Shown here one piece after another: positions 58,401 through 64,000 of a stretch of 64,000 nt of DNA (position 1 is the stretch's first letter; each line of letters starts with the position of its first letter). The stretch is from an uncultured Fibrobacter sp. Lineage in GTDB: Bacteria > Fibrobacterota > Fibrobacteria > Fibrobacterales > Fibrobacteraceae. Made by a program: the position numbers and the translations under genes. The notes beneath the pieces are model-generated. The model had not been told where the DNA came from. It made no database searches and saw only the letters and a program-made list of their open reading frames with translations. The stretch covers positions 33,349 through 97,348 of the forward strand of contig NZ_CAMZCS010000009.1 in the NCBI RefSeq assembly GCF_947305105.1. Reading direction: 5' to 3'.

Positions 58401-59487
58401 CGACGGGCAATCCCTGGATTCGGGACTGCGCGTTGTACCGCGAAATGCGGGCCGTACCCGTGTCCACCACGTAAGCAATTCCCGGAATCGTGAGCGAAGT
58501 TTCCGCGATGTTCGTCGCGAGCACCACGCGGGTCTTTTCCGTATGCCTGAAGATGCGGCGCTGTTCATCGGGGCTCATGCGCCCGTAAAGCGGCAAGATG
58601 TCGAAAGTCGCGGAATCCAATTCGTGCGCGAGCTCGCCCGCCAAATCTTGGATGTCGCGTTCCGTCGGCAAAAAACAAAGCAAGTGATCGCGGTGGCGCG
58701 TTTCCAGGTCGAGAATCGCATCGCGCGCCTCGTCAAGCAAACCGGAATCGCCTTTTCCACTAATGTCGCGGAATCTCGGCCCTTCGGCAAGCTCACTTCG
58801 GCTACGCTCAGTGACCTTACTTAAGGTCGGTGAGCCTGTCGAACCGCCGCCGAAATAGTACTCCACATCGACGGGGAACGTGCGGCCCTCGGCTTCGAGC
58901 ACGCAGCTGTTGTCGTAAAATTCCTCGAAAAGCTTGGCATCGAGCGTCGCGGAAGCCACAATCAGCTTGAATTCCGGGCGGGCCAGCAAAACCGTTTTGA
59001 AAATGCCAAGCAATATGTCGATATTCAGCGAGCGTTCATGCGCCTCGTCAATCACGATGGCCGAATACTGCCTAAAGAGCCTGTCGCGACGGAATTCCTG
59101 CAACAAAATGCCGTCCGTCATCACCTTGATGGGAGCGTCGCTCTGGCCCTGTTCCCAGAAGCGGATTTTCGTAGAGACGAGCGCTTCATCTTTCAATTCT
59201 TCACGCAGACGGTCCGCAATAGAAATAGCCGCAAGTCGGCGGGGCTCCGTCACACCGATTTTAAAGAGGCTATGAGGTCGCGCTTCGCGCTCTGAGGTAT
59301 GAGCACGGGCTTCGCCCTTTGAGGAATACCACTCCAAAAGGAATTTGGGCAGCTGCGTCGACTTGCCGGAACCGGTGTCTGCCTTGACAATCACCACCTG
59401 ATGCTTCTCGAGCATCTCAAAGAACTCTTCCCGATGTTCAACGACAGGAAGGTCCGGGTATGTGATTTTCAAGTTCTCGTAAGACAT
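55462..59487 (-). CDS. hrpA: ATP-dependent RNA helicase HrpA
   Basis: This 1341-residue DEAH-box helicase shows Walker A ADTGSGKSTQLPKF (~36-49), VIDEAHERSLN, SAT motif III (VASATLDAKLFEEF), and the motif VI region ASARQRTGRAGRVKPG. HA2 and OB modules and a long C-terminal DUF3418-type region follow, as in E. coli HrpA (1300 residues). At least five repeat insertions are read through in frame: ~54-71 (SSKGEARAHTSEREARPHS), ~214-234 (GSPTLSKVTERSRSELAEG), ~819-828 (VIASEARQSLG), ~1058-1075 (VRQAHQPGKVTELAEV) and ~1238-1247 (DCFAQGARND). They lie outside the core motifs. The start at 59487 gives a normal N-terminus (MSYENLKITYPDLPV). Confidence 0.94.
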   Translation of the reverse strand: MSYENLKITYPDLPVVEHREEFFEMLEKHQVVIVKADTGSGKSTQLPKFLLEWYSSKGEARAHTSEREARPHSLFKIGVTEPRRLAAISIADRLREELKDEALVSTKIRFWEQGQSDAPIKVMTDGILLQEFRRDRLFRQYSAIVIDEAHERSLNIDILLGIFKTVLLARPEFKLIVASATLDAKLFEEFYDNSCVLEAEGRTFPVDVEYYFGGGSTGSPTLSKVTERSRSELAEGPRFRDISGKGDSGLLDEARDAILDLETRHRDHLLCFLPTERDIQDLAGELAHELDSATFDILPLYGRMSPDEQRRIFRHTEKTRVVLATNIAETSLTIPGIAYVVDTGTARISRYNAQSRIQGLPVEDISKASARQRTGRAGRVKPGVCIRLYSPEDFEKRDEFTEPEIRRSNLANVVLQLRSLGLELENFPFLQPPPHSAFRDAYKTLFELGALTADNASGHVTKLGREMTRLPMDVALSAVLLRARDAGVLQPALIVCSALSIQDPRVVPSEEPERTRIRQLHRKFAGHKSDFLTFICMWNAFCAEWDGKTWNKLRKFCDKNSLHFLRCREWIDLYEQFGRILDVKFENRVCPLDSFHRDNLHIALLSGFLGGVALRDMENGCYRLVSGRETHVFPGSDLYGKSAEWLFSAEVRETSRIFLNKAAEIKPEWIMQVAEPFCTRRWYAPTWNQERGFVEAVEEVSFRGLVISRGHRVDYARVNPDECAEIFWREAVVLGQMARPFAFMTHNERVVEDLHALEARKRQFGLAPSEDALVDYYVRIAHEVNSIKTLKDYIREHTDQFLKFDAKFWLDQLDTGVEGVIASEARQSLGDLFPRAFDASAKGKKAAKPQEPTLGGSLEQFRIEGLDGSSRMVMGEMVFDATRDCDGITLDLPYDMLPQVTPATLALSIHQWREWMAESVIREMPKNAKKQLEGKRTFIDDAFCDKLKANPHKAPLFSLYEVFAEMKQLDCDIPTVTPEKENHLRIHARIFKQGFPEKFSTEINPEWGSFRLFAAVRPVLVTFGIDFALGNMRFGWRLGESALMTPAESAFWQAFRKRVVVRQAHQPGKVTELAEVTDSASTLIVDRLNMLETGGLYSDGFKTALKSWVLKSLVADNLDANRCVRFSGLEFSRGKKIHDFKNLAANTRSEDEEMRLALVRATYESALLGAGAFVKFWDILREFSVAMRQGGDHARDAIAALMAKNKSISKIAALYLPDHKENTLFERLAVLGADMSVGDCFAQGARNDKVDLSVKDLREKFRPFLKARFMKDHELKTARDLLSKIERTASDESEYPELYLQASALLEDFEILRFKRKGDDAEEVIEDDALAKLKGRFGRLR
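55745..55774. repeat. Palindromic dispersed repeat in hrpA (C-terminal)
   Basis: cattgcgagccccttgagca then aagcaatc; read as DCFAQGARND in frame. Confidence 0.72.
56260..56312. repeat. Second-type palindromic repeat in hrpA
   Basis: cacttcggctagctcagtga, cctt, then ggtgagcctgccgaacc; read as VRQAHQPGKVTELAEVTD. Related to 58784-58845. Confidence 0.7.
57004..57031. repeat. Palindromic dispersed repeat in hrpA (middle)
   Basis: agattgccgcgcttcgctcg then caatgaca; read as VIASEARQSL. Confidence 0.75.
58784..58845. repeat. Second-type palindromic repeat in hrpA (N-terminal)
   Basis: cggcaagctcacttcggcta, cgctcagtgacctt, then ggtgagcctgtcgaacc; read as GSTGSPTLSKVTERSRSEL. Confidence 0.7.
59274..59325. 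repeat. Third-type repeat (GAGGT/gcttcgc) in hrpA
   Basis: gaggtcgcgcttcgcgctct then gaggtatgagcacgggcttc; the same GAGGTATGAGGT motif occurs in tandem upstream of the gene at 59492-59522. Confidence 0.62.
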
Positions 59488-59491
59488 GCTA

Positions 59492-59628
59492 GCTATGAGG
59501 TATGAGGTGTGAGGTATGAGGTCGGTCGCCTACGGCTCCCTATGAGTTTTAAGTTTGGCGCCTTCGGCGCGATTATTTATCTCAAAGCGAAGCGACCTCA
59601 TTGCTCGAAGCGACTGTAAGGAGCGTGC
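59492..59628. repeat. GAGGTATGAGGT tandem repeats upstream of hrpA
   Basis: Tandem gaggtatgaggtgtgaggta, then small hairpins (ggcgccttcggcgc). No gene seen in this stretch. Confidence 0.6.
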
Positions 59629-59766
59629 TCACTCCTTGATATGTCCGCACTTGTCGCAGGTGAGTTTGTAGCTGTTATCGGGGTCGACGACCATCACGCC
59701 GTCGCATTCCGGCACTTCGCACGGGAGTTCCCCCGGCATCACTTCACGGTATGTTCGCTTTTCCAT
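59629..59766 (-). CDS. Small zinc-ribbon protein (45 aa)
   Basis: A 45-residue open frame begins MEKRTYREVMPGELPCEVPE and ends SYKLTCDKCGHIKE. Four cysteines in two pairs (C-x4-C and C-x2-C, about 20 residues apart) are the pattern of a rubredoxin-like zinc ribbon. The composition is clearly protein-like. It lies upstream of hrpA on the same strand, with heptamer repeats just before its start. No ribosome site is evident because the repeat replaces it. Role unknown; small zinc ribbons often bind nucleic acid or act as subunits. Confidence 0.65.
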   Translation of the reverse strand: MEKRTYREVMPGELPCEVPECDGVMVVDPDNSYKLTCDKCGHIKE

Positions 59767-59798
59767 AGTGGTTAGTGATTAGTGGTTGGTGGTTAGGA
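59767..59798. repeat. AGTGGTT heptamer repeat after rfbD
   Basis: agtggttagtgattagtggt then tggtggttagg, lying between the rfbD stop and the start of the small zinc-ribbon gene. Confidence 0.68.
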
Positions 59799-60704
59799 AA
59801 GTTCTTTTAAATATCTCGCCAAGGCATCTTGCCATGTGGGGAGCGGCTTGAAACCGGCTTCCACGAGTTTGCTCTTGTCCAAGCGGCTATTGAACGGACG
59901 CGCCGCCTTGCTGAGGCCGTATTCAGCGGTCGTCACGGGCACCACCTTGGTACTGTAACCCGCCTGCTTGAAGATTTCGCAGGTAAAATCGTACCAGCTG
60001 ATGAACCCGCCTTCGTTCGTCGCATGGTAATAGCCGTACTTTTCGGTTTCGTTCATGTCTATCAGCAGGCGCGAAAGGTCAAGCGTGTATGTCGGCGTGC
60101 CGATCTGGTCGTTCACCACGCGCACGGTATCGTGAGTCTTGCCCACATTAAGCATCGTCTTGATGAAGTTCTTGCCGTTGAGGCCGAACACCCAGGCGAT
60201 ACGCACAATAAAGAACTTCTCGAGAGTCCCGCTCACGGCAAGTTCGCCTTCGAGCTTAGTCTGTCCATAAACATTCAGGGGCTTGTAATCCTTGCAGTCA
60301 GGCTTCCAAGGTTCTGTTCCCTGGCCGTCAAAAACGTAGTCCGTGCTGATGTAGGTCATCTTGCAGCCGAGCTTTTTGCAGGCATTCGCGATGTTCTGCG
60401 TGCCACCCGCGTTCACCGCGCGGACCTTCGCCACGTTTGCATCGTCTTCGGCCAGATCCACAGCAGTCCATGCAGCGCAATGAATCACAGCATCGGGGTT
60501 CACTTCCGAAATCGCCTTCTCGACAGCCGCAGCATCCGTAATATCAAGCTGCACGTAGGGCATCGTCGTCACTGCGGAACCGTCGGCAACACCACTATAA
60601 GCGGGAGCCATGTCCGAGCCCACGCCCGTATGCCCGCGCTTGGCGAGTTCGTTCATCACGTCATGGCCCAACTGGCCACCTACACCAGTCACAAAGAATT
60701 TCAT
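59793..60704 (-). CDS. rfbD: dTDP-4-dehydrorhamnose reductase
   Basis: A 303-residue NAD(P)H-dependent short-chain dehydrogenase that reduces dTDP-4-dehydrorhamnose to dTDP-L-rhamnose for surface polysaccharide. Rossmann motif VTGVGGQLGHDV near the N-terminus, YISTDYVFDGQGTEPWKP with catalytic Ser/Thr, and YGQTKLEGE with the active-site Tyr and Lys. Length matches RmlD/RfbD. The start at 60704 follows AGAGGTT; the longer frame is not supported. No rfbABC genes are in this window. Confidence 0.92.
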   Translation of the reverse strand: MKFFVTGVGGQLGHDVMNELAKRGHTGVGSDMAPAYSGVADGSAVTTMPYVQLDITDAAAVEKAISEVNPDAVIHCAAWTAVDLAEDDANVAKVRAVNAGGTQNIANACKKLGCKMTYISTDYVFDGQGTEPWKPDCKDYKPLNVYGQTKLEGELAVSGTLEKFFIVRIAWVFGLNGKNFIKTMLNVGKTHDTVRVVNDQIGTPTYTLDLSRLLIDMNETEKYGYYHATNEGGFISWYDFTCEIFKQAGYSTKVVPVTTAEYGLSKAARPFNSRLDKSKLVEAGFKPLPTWQDALARYLKELS

Positions 60705-60767
60705 AGAATAACCTCTAAACGAAAGATAGAAAAAAGGGCGCAATCACGGATAAACGCCTTCGTCAGG

Positions 60768-60796
60768 TGGTTAGTGGTTAGAGGTTAGGAGATAGG
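60768..60796. repeat. AGTGGTT heptamer repeat upstream of rfbD
   Basis: ggtggttagtggttagaggt then taggag in tandem. Confidence 0.65.
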
Positions 60797-60867
60797 TACG
60801 AGGCTTTCTTGTCATTCTTCCGCAATTTCTCCTTTTTCGCATTGGGCAACATTCTATATTTCACCGC

Positions 60868-62205
60868 ATGGAAAACATCATTGAGACTTTGAATGCGGTG
60901 GGGCAGCAAGAGTTGGCGGCCCGCCTTGAATCTTTGAGCGGGGATGCCCGCAAGAATCTGGAACGCGACATTTTGAGCCAGGACTGGGAAGAGCTCAAGG
61001 CTCTCTACGCCGAAAAATCAAGAGCATCGCTCGAAGACAACGTTTCGAGCAATTTGAAGCCAATGCCGTTCAAGATCGCGGTCGACGACCTGCGTTACGA
61101 TTTCTGGAAAGAGACTGGCGAAATCCTGCTCGGCAAAGGCCAAGTCGCGGCATTCCTCGTCGCGGGCGGGCAAGGCTCTCGCCTCGGCTTCGACGGTCCC
61201 AAGGGCATGTTCGACATCGGACTCCCGAGCCACAAGAGTTTATTCCAACTGCAGGCGGAGCGCCTGCTGAACCTCTCTGCACGAGTGGAGCATCCCATCC
61301 CCTGGTGCATCATGACGAGCCCCCTCAACCACGAGGCGACCGTCAACTTCTTTACCGAGCACGACTTTTTCGGGTACGCCCGCGAAAACATCCGCTTCTT
61401 TGAGCAGGGCACCATCTGCGCCCTCGACCCGAACGGCAAGGCCATCGTCGACGAGAACAACCGTCTCGCCCTCGTCCCCGACGGCAACGGCGGCTGCTTC
61501 CGCGCCCTTTCCCAGAGCGGCACGCTCGCCTGGCTCGTGGAAAAAGGCGTGCAATACGTGTTCCTTTACAGCGTCGACAACGCACTCTGCCGCATCTGCG
61601 ACCCGGCCTTCATCGGAGCACTCGCTGCCGAAGGCCGCAGCCTCAGCGCCTCCAAGGTAGTCCACAAGGCGGGCGCCCAAGAAAAGGTGGGCATTTTCGC
61701 TTTGCAGAACAACAAGCCCGGCGTCGTCGAATACAGCGATTTGCCCGAGAACTACCGCGACATGACCAACCCCGACGGGAGCCTCACCTTCGACGGCGGG
61801 AACATCGCGATTCACTTGTTCAAAATAGCAGGGCTCAGGAAGCTACAAACCAGCCGCCTCCCCTGGCACACCGCCCGCAAGACCGTCTGCGGCATCGAGA
61901 AGTGCTGGAAGTTCGAGCAGTTCCTGTTCGACGCGTTCCCGCAGCTCGGCACGATGATGCCGTTCGGCGTCCTCCGCGAAGAGGAATTCTCCCCGGTCAA
62001 GAACGCCGAAGGGAACGATTCCCCCAAGACCGCACGCGAAATGATCGGCAGGCTCCACCGCGAATGGCTGCGCAAGGCGCACGTGGCGATCGACCCCAAG
62101 AAGCTCTACGAAATCTCCCCCACCATCAGCTACGCCGGCGAAGGCCTCAAGCAGAGCGTGTTCGACAGGGAAATCGGGAGAAATATTCTGGAATTTGAGG
62201 AATAG
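60868..62205 (+). CDS. UDPGP-type UTP-sugar-1-phosphate uridylyltransferase (UAP1-like)
   Basis: The 445-residue enzyme makes a UDP-sugar, probably UDP-N-acetylglucosamine, from UTP. Signature FLVAGGQGSRLGFDGPKGMFDIGLPSHKSLFQLQAER (~residues 92-130; Gly-rich loop and catalytic Lys). Later motifs include WCIMTSPLNHEATVNFF, PDGNGGCFRAL, QYVFLYSVDNALCRICDP and HTARKTV. It has the eukaryotic UAP/AGX arrangement rather than the bacterial GlmU one; UDP-glucose is an alternative product. The ATG lies seven nucleotides after TATATT, and no Shine-Dalgarno is visible. It runs divergently from rfbD. Confidence 0.9.
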   Translation: MENIIETLNAVGQQELAARLESLSGDARKNLERDILSQDWEELKALYAEKSRASLEDNVSSNLKPMPFKIAVDDLRYDFWKETGEILLGKGQVAAFLVAGGQGSRLGFDGPKGMFDIGLPSHKSLFQLQAERLLNLSARVEHPIPWCIMTSPLNHEATVNFFTEHDFFGYARENIRFFEQGTICALDPNGKAIVDENNRLALVPDGNGGCFRALSQSGTLAWLVEKGVQYVFLYSVDNALCRICDPAFIGALAAEGRSLSASKVVHKAGAQEKVGIFALQNNKPGVVEYSDLPENYRDMTNPDGSLTFDGGNIAIHLFKIAGLRKLQTSRLPWHTARKTVCGIEKCWKFEQFLFDAFPQLGTMMPFGVLREEEFSPVKNAEGNDSPKTAREMIGRLHREWLRKAHVAIDPKKLYEISPTISYAGEGLKQSVFDREIGRNILEFEE

Positions 62206-62236
62206 TAAACAGTGGTTAGTGGTTGGTGGTTAGGGG
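62206..62236. repeat. AGTGGTT heptamer repeat after the UDPGP gene
   Basis: aacagtggttagtggttggt then ggttagggg, starting right after the stop codon. Confidence 0.68.
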
Positions 62237-62277
62237 CACGAACCTGAAGCCTCAAGTCACGAGCCAAATGTAATCAA

Positions 62278-63210
62278 GTGAATAAATTCAAATACATTAT
62301 CTATAAATTCACTTTCGGAGCACTTCTGCGGGTGCCGGATGTTTTCTATTCGGCGCTGTTTGCCATCGTATTCCCGATATACAAGGCACTCCACACCAAA
62401 CGGGCCTACGGGCGCGTCGTGAAGCACCTGGATGCAGCCAGAAAATACATGGAGACGCAGGGTCAGGACAGCGGCCCCATACAAAAAGTGACCGCACGCG
62501 ACGTATTCAAGGGCATCTACTGGAACGCGCTCGATTCGTACCGCGGCCTCGCCCGCTTCAAAAGCGTCACCCGCCGCATCGTCTACGAGAACGAAGAAAT
62601 CATCCGAGACGCCGTCGCCGAATGCGCCAAGGCCGGGAAACCCATCGCAGGGATCAGCATCCACCAGGGTTCTTTCGAGCTCCTGCACCGCGCACTCTGC
62701 CGTTACAGCGAGCATGTCCACCTGATTACCGATTCCGTCGGCGACGAGGCCTTCCGCAAGTGCCTCGAAGACCTCCGCAGCGACCCGCACCTCACCGAAT
62801 ACCACCCCGAAGAGACCGGGCAGCTCATCCGCGACCTGTTCAAGACAAAAGGCATCCTCGCGATGGTGTACGACCAAGGCCGCAACACCAAGGGGAACAC
62901 CGTCAAGCTGTTCGGGCGGCCCACCACGCTTTACCTGCGACTCCTGCAAAAAGTGAACGAGATGGGAGCCGGCATCGTCACATTCCGCACCTGGACCGAG
63001 CGGAAGCGCATCATCATCCACTTCGAGACCTACTACCAGCCGCATTACGACAAAATTATAGGGGAAAATGCGCCAGCAGACGCAAAGAGTACCGAAAGTC
63101 CGCTTCTCGGCGCCATCGCCCGCGAGACCGAACAGTGGATAGCGGAGCACCCCGACCAGTGGAGCTGGAACTACCACGGGAACTTTCTAAATTTGACGCC
63201 GAGGTTATAA
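62278..63210 (+). CDS. Lipid A biosynthesis acyltransferase, LpxL/HtrB family
   Basis: The 310-residue membrane-associated acyltransferase adds a secondary acyl chain to lipid A. The N-terminal hydrophobic anchor is FGALLRVPDVFYSALFAIVF. The catalytic HxxxxE/D motif appears as HQGSFELLHRALC (~126), followed by GILAMVYDQGRNTKGNTVKLFG and the C-terminal WIAEHPDQWSWNYHG, all typical of the family. The start is the GTG at 62278; no Shine-Dalgarno and no better upstream ATG are visible. The Smr gene begins 1 bp after its stop, so the two are co-translated. It does not say which chain position it modifies. Confidence 0.9.
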   Translation: MNKFKYIIYKFTFGALLRVPDVFYSALFAIVFPIYKALHTKRAYGRVVKHLDAARKYMETQGQDSGPIQKVTARDVFKGIYWNALDSYRGLARFKSVTRRIVYENEEIIRDAVAECAKAGKPIAGISIHQGSFELLHRALCRYSEHVHLITDSVGDEAFRKCLEDLRSDPHLTEYHPEETGQLIRDLFKTKGILAMVYDQGRNTKGNTVKLFGRPTTLYLRLLQKVNEMGAGIVTFRTWTERKRIIIHFETYYQPHYDKIIGENAPADAKSTESPLLGAIARETEQWIAEHPDQWSWNYHGNFLNLTPRL

Positions 63211-63211
63211 A

Positions 63212-63673
63212 ATGGCATTGAACGCAGACGAAGAGTTCCAGCTGGAATGGCTGAAGAACCACCGCATCGAGGACAAGGACGAGGAAATGCGCCAGCAGGC
63301 AGAAAAGGAAGCCGCCGAGCACCCCGTACGCGCTCAGCGTGGGCGCAAGATGCGCCGCAGCCCGGCAGCCTGGGAACTCCCCGTTCCCGAAGACGAGATC
63401 GACCTCCACGGATTCACCGCCGACGAAGCCGCCGAGGCCGTGGAACGCCGCATCGACGACCTCCTCATCGCCGGACTGAGCGTACTGCGCATCATCCACG
63501 GCGGAGGGAACCCCGAATACGGGAACGTGAAGCACATCATCGACCGCAAAGTCCGCTCCGAATGGAAAAACAGGGTCGTTTTCTACAAGGTTGAACCCGA
63601 CAACGCGGGATCGAGCATCATGAAAATCGGGAAACCCCGCCCATCAGCCCCCCAGAAACGGAAAAAACGCTAA
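63212..63673 (+). CDS. Smr-domain protein
   Basis: A 153-residue cytoplasmic protein. An acidic, basic-patched N-terminal helix region (~1-60) precedes the Smr domain (~65-145) with EIDLHGFTADEAAEAV (DLHG motif), LRIIHGGGN (GKG-like turn) and VVFYKVEPDNAGSSIMKIG. Smr domains act as nucleases, in ribosome rescue or in recombination control; the specific role here is unknown. It begins 1 bp after the LpxL-type gene with GAGG upstream, and its 3' end is close to the tRNA-Pro promoter. Confidence 0.9.
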   Translation: MALNADEEFQLEWLKNHRIEDKDEEMRQQAEKEAAEHPVRAQRGRKMRRSPAAWELPVPEDEIDLHGFTADEAAEAVERRIDDLLIAGLSVLRIIHGGGNPEYGNVKHIIDRKVRSEWKNRVVFYKVEPDNAGSSIMKIGKPRPSAPQKRKKR

Positions 63674-63702
63674 AAAAAGCATTTTTTTCGTGACTTTCCC
63701 CT

Positions 63703-63730
63703 TTGACAACCGACAACATTTAACTATCTT
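63703..63730 (+). promoter_or_regulatory. Promoter of tRNA-Pro
   Basis: TTGACA - 16 nt - TATCTT, ending 14 nt before the tRNA. Confidence 0.78.
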
Positions 63731-63744
63731 TGAGCCCACAAGAA

Positions 63745-63818
63745 CGGAATATAGCTCAGCCTGGTAGAGCGCTTGCTTCGGGAGCAAGAGGTCGTGAGTT
63801 CGAATCTCGCTATTCCGA
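63745..63818 (+). tRNA. tRNA-Pro (anticodon CGG)
   Basis: Acceptor CGGAATA / TATTCCG, anticodon stem-loop CTTGC-TTCGGGA-GCAAG, T loop AGTTCGAATCT, discriminator A. No encoded CCA. Confidence 0.96.
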
Positions 63819-63819
63819 T

Positions 63820-63860
63820 AAAACGAAAAAGGACACCACCAAGGTGTCCTTTTCGTTTTA
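63820..63860 (+). terminator. Terminator after tRNA-Pro
   Basis: Long stem AAAACGAAAAAGGACACC / GGTGTCCTTTTCGTTTT with a 5-nt loop; T-rich 3' arm. Confidence 0.88.
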
Positions 63861-63869
63861 CGGAATGTC

Positions 63870-64000
63870 GCGCGAGATGAGAACTCACGAAGTGAGTTCG
63901 ACTAAATCGTCGATGAGCGAAGCGAATATTAGACGATTTAGCGATTCCGCCGTAAGGCGGAACCCGAAGGGCAAAAGCTGAGTGAAACGAAGGTTTTGTC
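63870..64000. repeat. Hairpin-rich repeat sequence at the window end
   Basis: Several short inverted repeats in a row (gaactcacgaagtgagttc; taaatcgtc ... gacgattta; ccgccgtaaggcgg), with gaagcgaa-type motifs. It looks like a cluster of dispersed palindromic elements; the 3' end is cut off by the window. Confidence 0.5.

Overview
The window looks like a chromosomal segment of a Fibrobacter species. The grounds are two family-9 and one family-5 glycoside hydrolase genes, lipoproteins with long poly-serine linkers, a Fibrobacter-type major paralogous domain (TIGR02145), a TIGR02147 regulator, Gram-negative outer-membrane genes (OmpA, TonB receptor, LpxL-type acyltransferase) and many small dispersed repeats. 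I see no phage, insertion sequence, integrase or CRISPR array. All assignments rest on reading translations and motifs; no database search was run.

Layout. 1-6.5 kb: tryptophan genes on the minus strand, trpBA and a trpC-trpF fusion, separated by an AT-rich pair of envelope genes on the plus strand. Each trp unit has its own attenuator: a short leader peptide with three consecutive Trp codons, overlapping 1:2 / 2:3 pairings and a terminator. A third, related leader with a 14-bp closing stem lies further upstream of trpBA. 6.5-19.3 kb: a large modular GH9 cellulase; a minus-strand operon of TIGR02147 regulator, LamG lipoprotein and PAS/zinc protein; a GH5 mannanase-like enzyme; the TIGR03915/TIGR03916 radical-SAM pair; and a secreted esterase. 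19.6-30 kb: a membrane HD-GYP protein; a cobalamin-riboswitch operon with a BtuB-like TonB receptor and a beta-propeller lipoprotein that may act like BtuG; an FKBP_N-like lipoprotein; an AAA ATPase; a poly-Ser lipoprotein; and a small DUF5674-type gene pair.

30-45 kb: aspS, a BY-kinase for polysaccharide export, an OmpA protein with calcium-binding repeats, a secreted zincin fused to a hexapeptide-repeat domain, a three-part Aas-like lipid recycling protein with a small membrane protein, and an M24 peptidase. 45-52 kb: a translationally coupled lipoprotein-phoH-pgpH operon, a DUF3098-like gene with tRNA-Val, two identical tRNA-Asp units, glycyl-tRNA synthetase and a PAP2 phosphatase. 52-64 kb: an M23/LysM hydrolase, a second GH9 enzyme, an HrpA helicase carrying several repeat insertions, a small zinc-ribbon protein, a dTDP-4-dehydrorhamnose reductase, a UDP-sugar pyrophosphorylase, a lipid A acyltransferase, an Smr protein and tRNA-Pro.

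Three themes cut across the region: transcription attenuation and riboswitch control; short palindromic repeats that have entered reading frames without breaking them; and several starts lying only 6-7 nt after a -10-like box, which suggests leaderless messages.
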